Both the position numbers and the translations under genes were made by a program. Positions 33,228 to 43,585 of a DNA stretch of 64,000 bases are shown here, piece by piece; positions within the stretch are counted from its first letter, which is position 1, and each line of letters opens with the position of its first letter. Under the pieces are notes generated by a model. It was not told where the DNA came from. It saw only the letters and a list, made by a program, of their open reading frames with translations, and searched no databases. Source of the stretch: Sclerotiophoma versabilis (taxonomy: Eukaryota > Ascomycota > Dothideomycetes > Pleosporales > Didymellaceae); the NCBI GenBank assembly GCA_012274445.1, contig JAAROD010000029.1, positions 434,001-498,000 on the forward strand, written 5' to 3'.

Positions 33228-34972
33228 TCACCCTTCATCTTCCTCCTGTAAAGTAGGCAAACGTTTCCGCTTCTGGCCCTTGAGTTTCGGCTGTGGTTCC
33301 ATCCTTAGCTGCTGCAGCAACTCCCTGGGCAGCATTTTCTGCGCGAGCGAGAAGCTCGTGGTGTTGCTGTTCGTCTTGCGGGTTCTGGGCTCGTCAGCAA
33401 TTTTGTAGGATATAGGAAAGGATCTGTACATGACATGTACAGTACGCGAGAGAAACGTAAACATACCGTCGCATGAGCGCGAGGACATCGCTCTCTTCAA
33501 TCATCCTCCGTCCGGCGTGCTGTGCATACGCAGCTAGATCTATGCCTATCTGCTCAAAGAAGTCGTCTGTAGTCTGTACGAGAGCGGCAAGTGTGTCTTT
33601 GTTGAGCTGTGTCTTGCTGCCCTGCGACTTCATGAAACTGAGTGCTAACTTCTTGACCGGTGCAGCTGGGAAGGATGGGTAGTCCAGACCGACTCGCGAT
33701 AGCTTGAGCTCTTTCCTTCGCGTGCCCATGCGTTTCTGGACTGAGGCTGTGGCCTCGGGGGCTTGCAAACTGCGGTCCAGGGCGGACTCTTCTTCGCGAT
33801 AAGCGGCGAGTTCTTCATCATCTACGCCCGGATCGGATTCCCAGCCTGTGATGCCGAATGCTTCCGTGGCTTCGTCCGCGTTCAATGCTGTCTCCTCTGG
33901 TTCGTCGAGGTCGGGTGCTTCCTCTTCAACTTCTAGATTCTCCTCTTCTCCAAAATCGAGCAGCGCAGCAGTCTCATCCAGCTCTTCCTCCTCCTGAGCC
34001 TGCTCTTCGATGGGTGCTCGTATCCGTTCTGGGATGTGGAATCTGAATGTGGGCTCCTCAGTTTCGTCGTCAGCCTGACCGAACACGCCCAAGTCCGCAT
34101 CGCTCGATAGTCCGTCGCGTCGCCCTGTCAAGGCCTCTACTGTGTCCTCATCCTCCTCCACAATTGTATGATCGAGCAGTGGATCGAAGGCCCCAGTGCG
34201 CCGCCGATTGATAAACGCGCCGTCCATCTCAAACTCTTCTCCGACTGCGCCCAGCTCACTGAAGTCTGCGAACCTTTCACTGACTCTCCTGCCATATCGC
34301 GGATCTTCGCTCAGAGCTCGGCGCCCAAATTCGAGCGATTGAACTGTAGCGCCGTCTACATCGTCCGGCAGCTCGGGCAGTAAAGACTGTCTGGGTGGCC
34401 GTTCATGAAAACTATCGTCATCGTACATGTCTTCCAGCGGCATGCTGAGCCTAGGCGCGGCAACATCGGGGCTATCTGCGATATCTGGGAGGTCGAGTGC
34501 TGAGTGTCGACTTTGGCGTGGCAGTGTTTGGGGTTCTGGCTCGACAGGGCGACTGTCACGCGCAAGTGCTATAGAATAGTCAGCAACTGCTGGATATAGG
34601 GTTGCGAGTCAACACACCTCTGCTCAGATTGCGCAGAAGGTCTCGAGGTGTTTCCCGTTGCACCCTCCCGCTCCTGCGGCGGTTGTTCCCTGGTGTTCGC
34701 GCGGCATTGGCTCGCTCTCTCAATGCTCTGATCGCATGGGGTGTCGTTGGTGCCGCTCTGCGCGCTGATATCGGTCGTGTCGCTGGCCCTCCTCGCGGTG
34801 TTCTGGCCGCGGTACCTGGCGTGCGAAAGGTGGGTGTCTTCCGGCTTCCGGGAGTGGGGCCTGCACTGATTGCACGGCGGAAGGGAGTGATGGGTTCAGT
34901 GCGTGCAGTAGCGTTTGGTGTCGCAACTATCTCCGGAGACAGGTGCTGCTTCTTGCGCGCAGATTCGGCCAT
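33228..34972 (-). CDS. CENP-T-like inner kinetochore protein, 537 aa
   Basis: Histone-fold component of the constitutive centromere-associated network (CENP-T-W-S-X). Exons: 34972-34618, 34568-33467, 33384-33228 (538 codons). The N-terminus has TP/SP-rich stretches (TEPITPFRRAISAGPTPGSR) like the phosphorylated, Ndc80-recruiting arm of CENP-T. A long acidic middle follows (EEQAQEEEELDETAALLDFG). The C-terminal histone fold runs from LSRVGLDYPSFPAAPVKKLA through LNKDTLAALVQTTDDFFEQI, AAYAQHAGRRMIEESDVLAL and MRR. The final exon encodes the CENP-T tail SLAQKMLPRELLQQLRM. Its stop is only 30 bp from the SHY1 stop, on the opposite strand. The identity rests on the fold plus the LPRELL tail. Confidence 0.88.
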
Positions 34973-35191
34973 TGTTGCGTAGCTATAAGACTAAGGATGC
35001 GACAAGCAGAGTGTACTTGTTGACGAACGTCAACCAACAGGGAAGGCGCGTCCGGTTTACGGGTCGACGCGACGGGGCTAGACCGAGTGCGATGCTAGCG
35101 TATCTTCCTTATCGATTACGACGGACTTTTTGGAACTTTTCCTGTTGCACGCGGCGCCTTCCATATCTTCACGCAAAACACAAGCAACAAC
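34973..35191. promoter_or_regulatory. Short divergent promoter, CENP-T / CMS1
   Basis: 219 bp between opposite start codons. No clear TATA box. Both promoters must be here. Confidence 0.6.
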
Positions 35192-36125
35192 ATGTCAGAC
35201 ACGGATTCCGAAGGAGGGGTGCCCCTGATCGAGGCTGAGTTCGACGTCACGGCGAACTCGAAAAAGAGAAAGGCAGAAGCAGACCCTGAAGACGGCGTCG
35301 ACAGCAAAAAGGCGAAGAAGAAGGCGAAGAGAAAGCAGAAGAAGCAGGCTAAGGCGAAGAACATCGATGAAGACGATTTGGACCAAGAGTTAGGCGTGAA
35401 CCATGCATTTGAGCGCATGGATGGCCAGCTGGTAGCGGACTATGTCAATGCTCGAACACGACTATACGGCAAGGATCTGAGCAGTGTCGAGCTGGAAGAC
35501 AAATTCATTCCTGGTGAGTGACGCAGTACTGACTTGAGGATCGATTGCTGACTCGAATAGCACGAACCGTCTATGACAGTACTAGCTACAGTGACCCTCG
35601 AAAGCTGGACAATCTTCCGGTTTTCCTGAAGAAACAATTCGGCAACCTGAAGCCCACATCCAACAAGCCACCAGGAGCGCCGCATACCATTGTGGTCACT
35701 GCTTCTGGTATCCGAGCGGCTGATGTGTGCAGGTCGCTCAAGACGGGTCTGCCCAAGCAGGGCATCAAAGATCCCAAGGTAGAGAAGTTGTTTGCCAAAC
35801 ATCTGAAGCTCGCAGACCAGGTCGCGAGTTTGAAGAAGAACAGGTAAGTAGACTACAGTCGACGCGTGGATCTTCTGCTGACTGTGCTTGCAGGGTGGAC
35901 TACGGAGTTGGAACACCTGACCGACTTTCTGCACTTCTTGACGAGAAAGCTCTTTCTACAGAGAATCTGAAGAGGGTGGTGATTGATGTGTCGTACATTG
36001 ACCAGAAGAAGCGCGGCATCCTCGACATGAAAGACCTGCACGAGCCCCTGATCAAGTTGCTGCTACGAAAAGAGTTCCTGGGTGAGGACAAGGAGGCAGG
36101 CGACGAGTTGTTTGTATTCTACTGA
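35192..36125 (+). CDS. CMS1: Cms1-like 90S pre-ribosome factor, 278 aa
   Basis: Nucleolar protein of the 90S/SSU processome, related to DEAD-box helicases but lacking their full motif set. Exons: 35192-35513, 35561-35843, 35894-36125 (279 codons). The N-terminus is acidic, then very lysine-rich (KKAKKKAKRKQKKQAKAK, a nuclear signal). The conserved part contains SDPRKLDNLPVFLKKQFGNL, APHTIVVTASGIRAADVCRS, VDYGVGTPDRLSALLDEKAL (a helicase motif Ib-like GTPDR) and RVVIDVSYIDQKKRGILDM, ending ELFVFY. The order and length match fungal Cms1. Confidence 0.92.
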
Positions 36126-37340
36126 GATAGGACATGTCGTCGGTGAGAGAGTTCGGGCGGAGTTGCAGCAAGATACCCAAAGTTAGATAGCCTGAAATGA
36201 ACGCACGAGATCAGCCGCGTGGGACGGAGATTCAATAAAGTCCGGTCTCGCTAGGCTGAGGAATGGTTGTCTCGGAAGTGCGGGCTCCAAACATGCGCTG
36301 ATGCACCATGGCATTCATAGCATGCTTGTGGGCTGTGATTCGGTGGGAGCAAACGCAAAACTAGAAACGCACGTGTCTGCCTCGGTCGTGTGGAGCGGTC
36401 TGCAGGCGAATAGAGGCTGCAGGACTGGCAAATGCAGTGTGAAGGCCAAATCACAGCGCTGGAACGTCAATCACAAATAAAAGAGGTCCGGCAGGCCCCA
36501 CCACACATGCCATGAGCCTGTCCGCAGCGTGTGTCAAGGCGAGGCGCCGGGGCCGGGGCTGGGGCAGTCTCTGTCTGTGCCTTGTAAGGCGAGAGGGCAA
36601 AAGAGCGGTATGCAGGGCGGGCATGAGTGTAGAGAGGTAGACACCATCGACGGTTCGGCCATGCTGCTAGAACAGGCCTGCGAACGGGAGCCGGCAGGGC
36701 AACTGGGCGAGCGAGCGGCGCCTGCTGTCGATCCGTGCGGCGCGCCTATCAGGACACCGCAAAGGCATGGCTGGTCGTGGTGAGAGTCGTGGGCGCGAGG
36801 TGTCGCAGGCCTGTTTGACGTGTGAGAGAAGTCCGCGGTGGCTGCCACTGCCCAAAAGCGAGCGCGCCCCAGCGGCTCCTGGCTGCAGCTGCTTCTGCCT
36901 CTGCATATCCACAGGACCACCCTTTGGCGCCGTGCACCCTCTGCCCTGCCCTGCCATACGAGCGACGAACTATTGCGACCTTGATCACCTCCCGGCCACG
37001 ACTCGACCGACCCCCGCCCGCACGCACCGGCCAACAGACTCGCGCTCTGGCAAGCAAGCTCACCCGCCGCCGCCAAGCGAGACGCCCCCCCTACTGTGCA
37101 GATAGCTCCCGCGACCCTCGCAGACGCTGCGAAAAGCGAAAAGCGCTGCGACTGCTGCTTGACGAGACCCCGTACTGCCCACCTCCCATCTCCCACCTGC
37201 CCGCCCCGCGCCCAGCACCGCCTAGCCAGCTCCACTCGCTCGCCGATAGCCTACGCCGCGCCCCAGTGCCTCCGCGACAGGGCTCACGTACCCGCATATC
37301 TACATACAACCCTAATCAGACGACGCGTCGCTAATACACA
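36126..37340. other. Long non-coding gap upstream of RAC1
   Basis: 1.2 kb between CMS1 and RAC1, both plus. Frames on both strands near 36,530-37,330 are long because the sequence is GC-rich and stop-poor, with biased composition (P, R, A, S). The right part is probably a long RAC1 leader, which may itself contain an intron, since fungal Rho GTPase genes often have long 5' UTRs. No second gene is supported. Confidence 0.5.
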
Positions 37341-38192
37341 ATGGCTGCTCCTGCAACCCAATCTTTGAAGGTGCGCACCTGCAAGCCGCCTCGCAGGGAC
37401 TGCTGACTGACATCTGACAGTGTGTCGTGACCGGTGACGGTGCCGTGGGCAAAGTGAGCCACTGCGTGCTGCTGTGCCGCCGAACTGCTGGCTAACTGTG
37501 CAGACATGTCTCCTCATTTCCTACACAACGAACGCCTTCCCCGGCGAGTACATTCCTACTGTGTGAGTCTCGCCGAGTGGAGCGCCCACCGACACCGGAG
37601 CTAACATCGTCCCAGCTTCGACAACTACTCCGCAAATGTAATGGTTGATGGCAAGCCCATCAGCTTGGGACTGTGGGATACCGCTGGACAGGAAGATTAC
37701 GACAGACTGCGACCGCTCTCCTACCCCCAGACCGACGTATTCCTCATTTGCTTCTCCATCGTTAGCCCGCCCTCGTTTGACAACGTAAAGGCGAAGGTGA
37801 GTCCCAACAACCAATGACATCTTGCCTATCACTGACAGGGTCCAGTGGTACCCTGAGATCGATCACCACGCCCCAGGTGTACCCATCATCCTAGTCGGCA
37901 CAAAGCTCGACTTGCGAGACGATGAGGCCACCAAGGAGTCGCTGCGCCAGAAGAAGATGGCGCCCATTCAATACGAGCAGGCAGTTATGGTCGCCAAGGA
38001 GATCAAGGCACAGAAGTACCTGGAGTGCTCTGCTCTAACACAGCGTAACTTGAAGAGCGTTTTTGACGAGGCCATCCGGTATGCAGATTGTGTTCGAGCC
38101 CAGGCCCCAAGCTAACAGCATGCAGCGCCGTCCTTAGCCCCCGCCCTCAACAATCGCAGCAGAAGAAGAAGAGCAAGTGCACCATCTTATAA
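37341..38192 (+). CDS. RAC1: Rac-type Rho GTPase, 200 aa
   Basis: Small GTPase controlling polarity, actin and NADPH oxidase in filamentous fungi. Six exons: 37341-37370, 37421-37453, 37504-37562, 37616-37796, 37846-38078, 38126-38192 (201 codons), all phase-consistent. Motifs: P-loop GDGAVGKT split by intron 2, effector loop YIPTVFDNYSANV, DTAGQEDYDRLRPLSYPQTD, GTKLDLRDD (NKxD equivalent TKLD), ECSALTQRNLKSVFDEAI, a polybasic QQKKKSK, and the CaaX box CTIL, whose Leu predicts geranylgeranylation. Rac rather than Cdc42 is indicated by MVDGKPISLGLWDTAG and the RPQQSQQKKKSKCTIL tail. The tiny first exons (30 and 33 nt) are common in fungal Rho genes. Confidence 0.96.
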
Positions 38193-38958
38193 GCGGCGAC
38201 ACGCATGGCAGGCACGGTGGTGATCTGGCGTCATGGTGGACAACCGGGAGCTTGAATATAATGCGTCCATCAAACCCAGCGCCGTTCTGCAGACACGAAC
38301 ATACCCATCTATCCCAGCATGCTTCCACAGCAAGCCCATATTGCTGGTGCTGTTTCCTCATACCCTCATATATCGGCATCTGCTTGATAGCATCTTGCAT
38401 ACCTCTCGTGCGGCGAATCAGACAGGGCAGTGTCTACACTTATGGGCCGTCTTTTGCTGCATTACTCTCCTTTGGCGCGGTGGACTATGGATCTGGAATT
38501 AGCATTTACGATAGACCCTTGTCTTCTGAATATCACGCATTGATTTCTGCAAGCGTTTGGACCTCAGAGGAGTGAAGTTCAGCATAGCATTCGTGGACTG
38601 GCATTGTGACGATTACCCTCTTGAACGGACGACGCTGGATCATTTCACTAGGCTAACCAAAGTGGAAGTTACAACCCTGACGCAGCTGCAAGAAGCACGA
38701 TGTTTTTTTCCCCAACGTTCGGGTTCAACGGACTTAGCCTCGTCGATTACTTTATTCTGCTGCCTGGTGAGGATATTCATATCATAACGTAGGTGTTCAA
38801 CCAATCAGAGAGCTCGCATCGCGCATAACGCCGCTAGCAGCTCCGCGCGGATCTTTCGAGAAACGACCTCGGACCTTATTTGCCTTCTGCATCACCACCA
38901 CCAAATCACCAACAACACTCAATCACCCTCACCGAAAACCCCCCATCCATCAGCGATC
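38193..38958. other. Intergenic, RAC1 to MIX17
   Basis: 766 bp, both neighbours plus. RAC1 3' UTR and the MIX17 promoter; the last 80 bp before the MIX17 ATG are rich in CAC/CCA and look like a leader. No gene recognised. Confidence 0.5.
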
Positions 38959-39500
38959 ATGCCTCGTCAACGTGGAGGAGCTGCGCCTGTCCGCCCCAGG
39001 CCTACCGTCCCCGCCGCAAAGCCCGCGACTACCGCCCCGGCGCCCGCCCGCCAGCACTCCACCGCTGCGGCGCCTTCTCCTGCTACCCCGGCAGCGCCCC
39101 CTGCGGCTGCTACTCCTCAGGGCCCCGGTCTGTTTGGCCAGATGGCTTCCACCGCTGCGTATGTTCTCCTGCCAACATCGTGCAATATTCACAAACGTCA
39201 TACATACAGAATACATACTAACAACCAGCCAGCGGTGTAGCAGTCGGATCCTCGATCGGCCACGCCGTCGGCGGCTGGTTCAGTGGCGGCAGCAGCGCAC
39301 CCGCTGAGGCGTCGCCCCAGAGCACCGAGTTCCAGCAGCAGCACCAGGTCAACACTTCCGCGCAGGCGCAGACCGGCCCTTGCGCTGAGAACGTCACTTC
39401 TTTCCGCAAGTGCATGGATGAGAACCAGGGGAGTCTGTCAATCTGTGGGTGGTACTTGGACCAGCTTAAGGCTTGCCAGGCTGCGGCTGGCCAGTACTAG
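38959..39500 (+). CDS. MIX17: CHCH-domain mitochondrial protein, Mix17/CHCHD2 type, 155 aa
   Basis: Intermembrane-space twin CX9C protein related to yeast Mix17 and human CHCHD2/CHCHD10. Two exons: 38959-39158 and 39233-39500 (156 codons). The N-terminus is rich in P, A and R, and starts MPRQRGGAAPVRPRP as in CHCHD2 relatives. The central glycine-rich hydrophobic helix GVAVGSSIGHAVGGWFSGG is restored by the splice. The CHCH domain has two exact CX9C pairs: CAENVTSFRKC and CGWYLDQLKAC. These cysteines form two disulfides via the Mia40 relay. Downstream is a short gap, then a minus-strand gene. Confidence 0.94.
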
Positions 39501-39761
39501 AAGATGTTGGTAGCAGGGGGAGGAAGAGCAAGAGACAGAATCAAAGGATTTAGCATACTGCATATTTGCGTTGCTTGGAGTGTAATATACAACAGCATAT
39601 GAATCACCACTTTGGCTGAAGACCTTAGTCGGTTCTTGATTGCCCGCCACACGGCCGGGAAAACGTCCAACCAGCATCACATCCTCTCTTGTGAGGCGCA
39701 TACTGAGTGGTCAATACTCAATTCATTTTGGCTTACTCTGCCTCACTTCAGCCATACTCTT

Positions 39762-40881
39762 TCAAATGGCGTCACGGTTACACACCATCTCCGCAGATTT
39801 TAACCTCACAAACCCCGGCCGCTCCGGCCCCAGCAACGCCCCTGTATCGTTCAACTCCAGCCCCACAGCCTTGGACTTCCCCTTCCCCTCCCCAATGTCC
39901 CCGGACCCAGATCTTTTGCTCCTATCACTCAGTTTAAACGTCGCCTCATGCGACCCTGTTCTCCTCGGCCCATCGTCTTCGTAGCTCTGCATCAGCGGCT
40001 TCAAATACGGGATGACGCACGATACGACAGTGTAGCCTACTGCTAGCTGCGTCGCTGCTTGGACGCGTGCTATGTGAATCGCCGACGTCGATGCTGCAAC
40101 GTAAAGGAAGACGAGCCGGGCGAGAGTGATCAGGATGTTGGGGAGGCGGCACGAGAAGGCACCGACGACTGTGTATTTTGCCCGCGACGACATGGTACGC
40201 CGCCACACCATGTAGATGCTGGATCCGACCAGGGCGGTCTCAAGAAGAGCGTCAGAGACACTGATATACAGCCATCGAGCGCGCTGCCTTGCATTAGCTC
40301 ATGCGCTTACAATCGTCTATCAAACGTCGAAGTGTTACACTCACGTATCCGCCACACTGGCCGTGCAGATCGCGACATCCAAATCCCTCGGCGAATAGAC
40401 TTGAAATAGCCCACACCGTGGACGCAACAATCAACCCCCACATAACTCTCTTCTGCGCTGCAAACGGCGTGAGCCATACAATTATCAGCCCGCACGACAA
40501 TTTGCTCAGCCAGAGCGTTGTGATGTACAACAGACTCGTCGCTAGTTCGCCATCTCGCACCATCACCAATGCTTCAGCATCAAGCAAGTCGACGCTCTTC
40601 CCGAGCCCAGACGAGATGAGGAACAGTGTGGTCGAGACCTCTCCGATTGCAAAAACCGCGGCGAGGTAAAATGCATAACCGTCGCACCGCTGGGTGCCGG
40701 CGTTGCGGCGGGCATAAAGGCGTACGAGGATACTGAGGAGGATCAGGCCGAGCGAGAAGCCGCTGAGGATGGCGACAATGCCGGTTTGGTCTGTTGGCGT
40801 GACGGAAGTGAGTGGAGGGTGGACGATGGCAGTTGCTGTCGGTGTCGCCGTGGATGGAGGCGCTGCGGCGCGGATTCGCAT
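39762..40881 (-). CDS. Fungal rhodopsin-like (PTH11-type) seven-TM protein, 352 aa
   Basis: Exons: 40881-40345 and 40283-39762, in phase 0 (353 codons). Hydrophobic helices read IVAILSGFSLGLILLSILVR, YAFYLAAVFAIGEVSTTLFL, ELATSLLYITTLWLSKLSCG, VMWGLIVASTVWAISSLF, ALLETALVGSSIYMVW, LPNILITLARLVFLYVAAS and AATQLAVGYTVVSCVIPYLK, i.e. seven TM with a cysteine-containing extracellular loop (FGCRDLHGQCGGY). The C-terminal tail is charged and low-complexity. These are the marks of the large ascomycete family annotated as rhodopsin domain or integral membrane PTH11-like proteins; ligands are unknown. I set the start at the first true ATG (40881); an upstream in-frame TTG is not used. Confidence 0.85.
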
Positions 40882-41370
40882 TTTTGACGAGTTCAAATCT
40901 CACTCCGCAGGAGAAGACTGTTGCGCTGCGCAAACCGTCTCATTGAAGCCATTGAGATATCCATCAAGGGTGCATCCAGATAGCTGTCTCTGACTCCAGA
41001 TACGCCGCTTACAGTATGGTTAGGAGCGGGAGCCATCTGTGTCGCCGATGGGAACACCATCGTTCTGGACCGACCTATCAGCAGATGTGCGCGTCTAGAT
41101 AAGCGGTGGAGTGTCTAGCGGAAGAGGGGGAGGAGCTTTTTTTTGGTACTGAAGCCGCGTACGGAGTAGATCTCATGCTTCCAGCCACCTACCCAATGGA
41201 GTGGAACAAAGGGCGCACCCACGTGCGGACAACTCAGACTTCCGTTCTGAGCACCGAACATCAAGATTCACAGTAAGCATCGAAGCGCGGGCCTTCAAAA
41301 ATGATCGAAACGGGCACGTGATCATAAACCTGGATGGTGGCTTCAAGACCCAAATGTCCTTAGAATAAGA
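40882..41370. other. Intergenic
   Basis: 489 bp between two minus-strand genes: promoter of the rhodopsin-like gene and 3' flank of the permease gene. A T8 run lies near 41,138. Nothing else seen. Confidence 0.5.
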
Positions 41371-43235
41371 TCAGAAAGTCGAGCCCGAGAGACTCCTCAC
41401 AACCTTCACTGGTCCCCTGTAGACATGTTTGCCCTGGACGTGATACATAACCAGACACGACGCAAATACGGAGACGAACAAGACCACTGCCCAGTTAAAG
41501 TTGCCAGCATCTGCATGCGCATACGTCGGCCAGAAACTCCAGAAAAACGCAAACAAAACATACACCAACCCGACGATATTGACGAGCATGCCGCATTTTC
41601 CCAGACTCCACCGCGCACTGGGTAGTGAGGCGGGCGATGTGATTCGCCGATAGAGAACACACGACAGCGAGACGGCGTAGGTGAACATCAAGCTCACGAC
41701 CTGCAAACTGACGATGGCGTTGAACGCGGTCGTCGAACCGATATTGATCAGTGCGAGTAGCGCAGCGATGAGCGACGAGAGCAGCACGGCGTTACTTGGT
41801 ATCTGCTTCTCGCGATCCACTCTCGCGATCCAGTTGGAGAACGGCAGTCCGTGGTCCCTCGCAAACGCAAAAGTCTGCCGTGCTGTGCTGGCGCCGAAAT
41901 TGACGTTTGCCGCGCTGACGAGCAACAGTACCATGATGGTGAGCGCGTTCACGCCGTCGCGGCTCAGCGCGTTGCTGAAGACGTACATAAACGGGTAGCC
42001 TGAGTGATGCGCGATGGCGGCGTCTACGTCCTCGATGGCGAACAGGAAGCCCACTAGGAAGATGATGGCCATGACGCTGTTGCCGAAGTAGGACCAGAAG
42101 AGCGAGATGGGGATGTAGCGCGAGGCGTCGCGTACTTCTTCGGCCATATGGGCTGTTGCATCGGAGCCTGTGGGGTGGGCATTAGCACTGAGGTGTCGGT
42201 GTCGAGTGTTGACTTACCCAGGATGGAGTAGATAGCTGATATCTGGCCGACCATCAATGTCAGCCCAACAGAGCTCCAGGCACCTGCGTTAGAGAAATTC
42301 GTAAATACGTCTTTGGCTGTACGGTGCGGTGCTAGACACCACAGCGTGACGACGACGGCAAGGAAGGCAAGCACATGGAGGATCATTAGACCGTTCTGAA
42401 CTCGGGGCCACATATCATGGCCCCAGATGTTGAAAACATACACAATAAAGACCTGACATGTCAGTGGAACTTTGGAGGTTGAAGGGCTGCATCACATACC
42501 ATTGCAAAGACGAACAGAGTGCCTTCCCATCGCTGAGGTTCGTAGTTGGGGTTATTCACCACGATCAGAGCCTGTGCGATAGTGCCTGTCAAGAAGCAAT
42601 CTGCAGCATTTCCTGCTTGCCATGAGAGCATCGACATCCATCCGACTACATAAGACAGAAACTGCTGATACTCAGGCGGCGCAAATTCAGACACCCAGTG
42701 ATACTGGCCGCCAGATGTTGGAGCCCTGCATATACGTCAGAACGTTCCGCTGAGGGATATTGGTACAAAGTAAACATACATCGATGCCATCTCGGCTAAG
42801 CTCATCTCAACGAAAGTAAAGCCGACAAACGTCCAGATATAGCTCCAGAATAAGCCAGCCAGTCCGCCGTTGATAAGACCCTGGGTGCAGGCGATCATGA
42901 GGTACTCCCATATTGAAGTCAAGACGATAGCGAAGCTTAACGCCGAGAGTGGGCGGTAGTTGCGCTACATCAAAGTCAGCCTTGTCGAAAATGAGATGGC
43001 TGAGTAGTCAATATACCTTCAGTTCCTGCGTCTTGCCCATACGATACATATCTTCCTTGTCACAGACCGTGGCGCTATCTTCGTCGTGATGAGCAATATT
43101 AGACTGGATATACCCATCGTTGAGGAAGTCGACCAGAGCGATTTCTCGAGACGCGTTGCTTTGATACCTGTACAGGTTTTTAGGTCGGACCGGGTTCATC
43201 GGCGGGCTCTCAGAGTCAGACATGCTGAACGACAT
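41371..43235 (-). CDS. Amino acid / GABA / choline permease (APC family), 553 aa
   Basis: Five exons: 43235-43017, 42964-42780, 42725-42500, 42452-42218, 42167-41371 (554 codons), all phases consistent. It is a 12-TM APC-superfamily carrier of the fungal ACT family (Uga4/Hnm1 relatives). Marks: GGLAGLFWSYIWTFVGFTFV and EMSLAEMASMAPTSGGQYHW (created at the second intron), GWMSMLSWQAGNAADCFLTG, SDATAHMAEEVRDASRYIPI (the conserved loop after TM6), and NFGASTARQTFAFARDHGLP. The soluble N-terminus holds VDFLNDGYIQSNIAHHDEDS. The substrate cannot be told from sequence; choline, GABA and other amino acids are all found in this family. The start is the first ATG; an upstream TTG is ignored, and a second in-frame ATG lies 4 codons later. 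Confidence 0.92.
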
Positions 43236-43585
43236 GTCTGGTGCATTGTGAGACTTGGACAACTTCCAAATGTCTGGGTTCTGCTGTTAAGGCATGCGGT
43301 CGTTGGAATGTACCGGTGGTGATTCACCGATCATACTCACGTAAGGGTGGAGAACAAAGGATCCCGGGTACCTGGTTCACGGACAACATCATCAATCGCC
43401 CACTCCGGGGTGTGCTATACCTCTTATCAGCAATAAGAACAGCTCAAATAGATATCTTTGAAGATTGTTGAGGTAGACTTGTGATTGCTGGTGTTGTCGT
43501 CGCGACAGTCGTTCGCTTTATTGTACAGGACGTGGGAAACAAGAAGCCCAATCATGAGCGGAAACAACAAATCAATATCTAACCT
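43236..43585. other. Intergenic, permease promoter
   Basis: 350 bp: upstream region of the permease and 3' flank of the kinase gene, both minus. No gene recognised. Confidence 0.5.

Noticed and set aside
36534..37334. Long frames on both strands upstream of RAC1
   Set aside because: Stop-poor GC-rich sequence gives overlapping frames on both strands with low-complexity products; none has a motif or conserved start. More likely a long 5' leader.
43236..43262. Longer N-termini from upstream TTG codons for the permease and rhodopsin-like genes
   Set aside because: Nuclear fungal genes start at ATG; the first in-frame ATG gives normal-length proteins in both cases.
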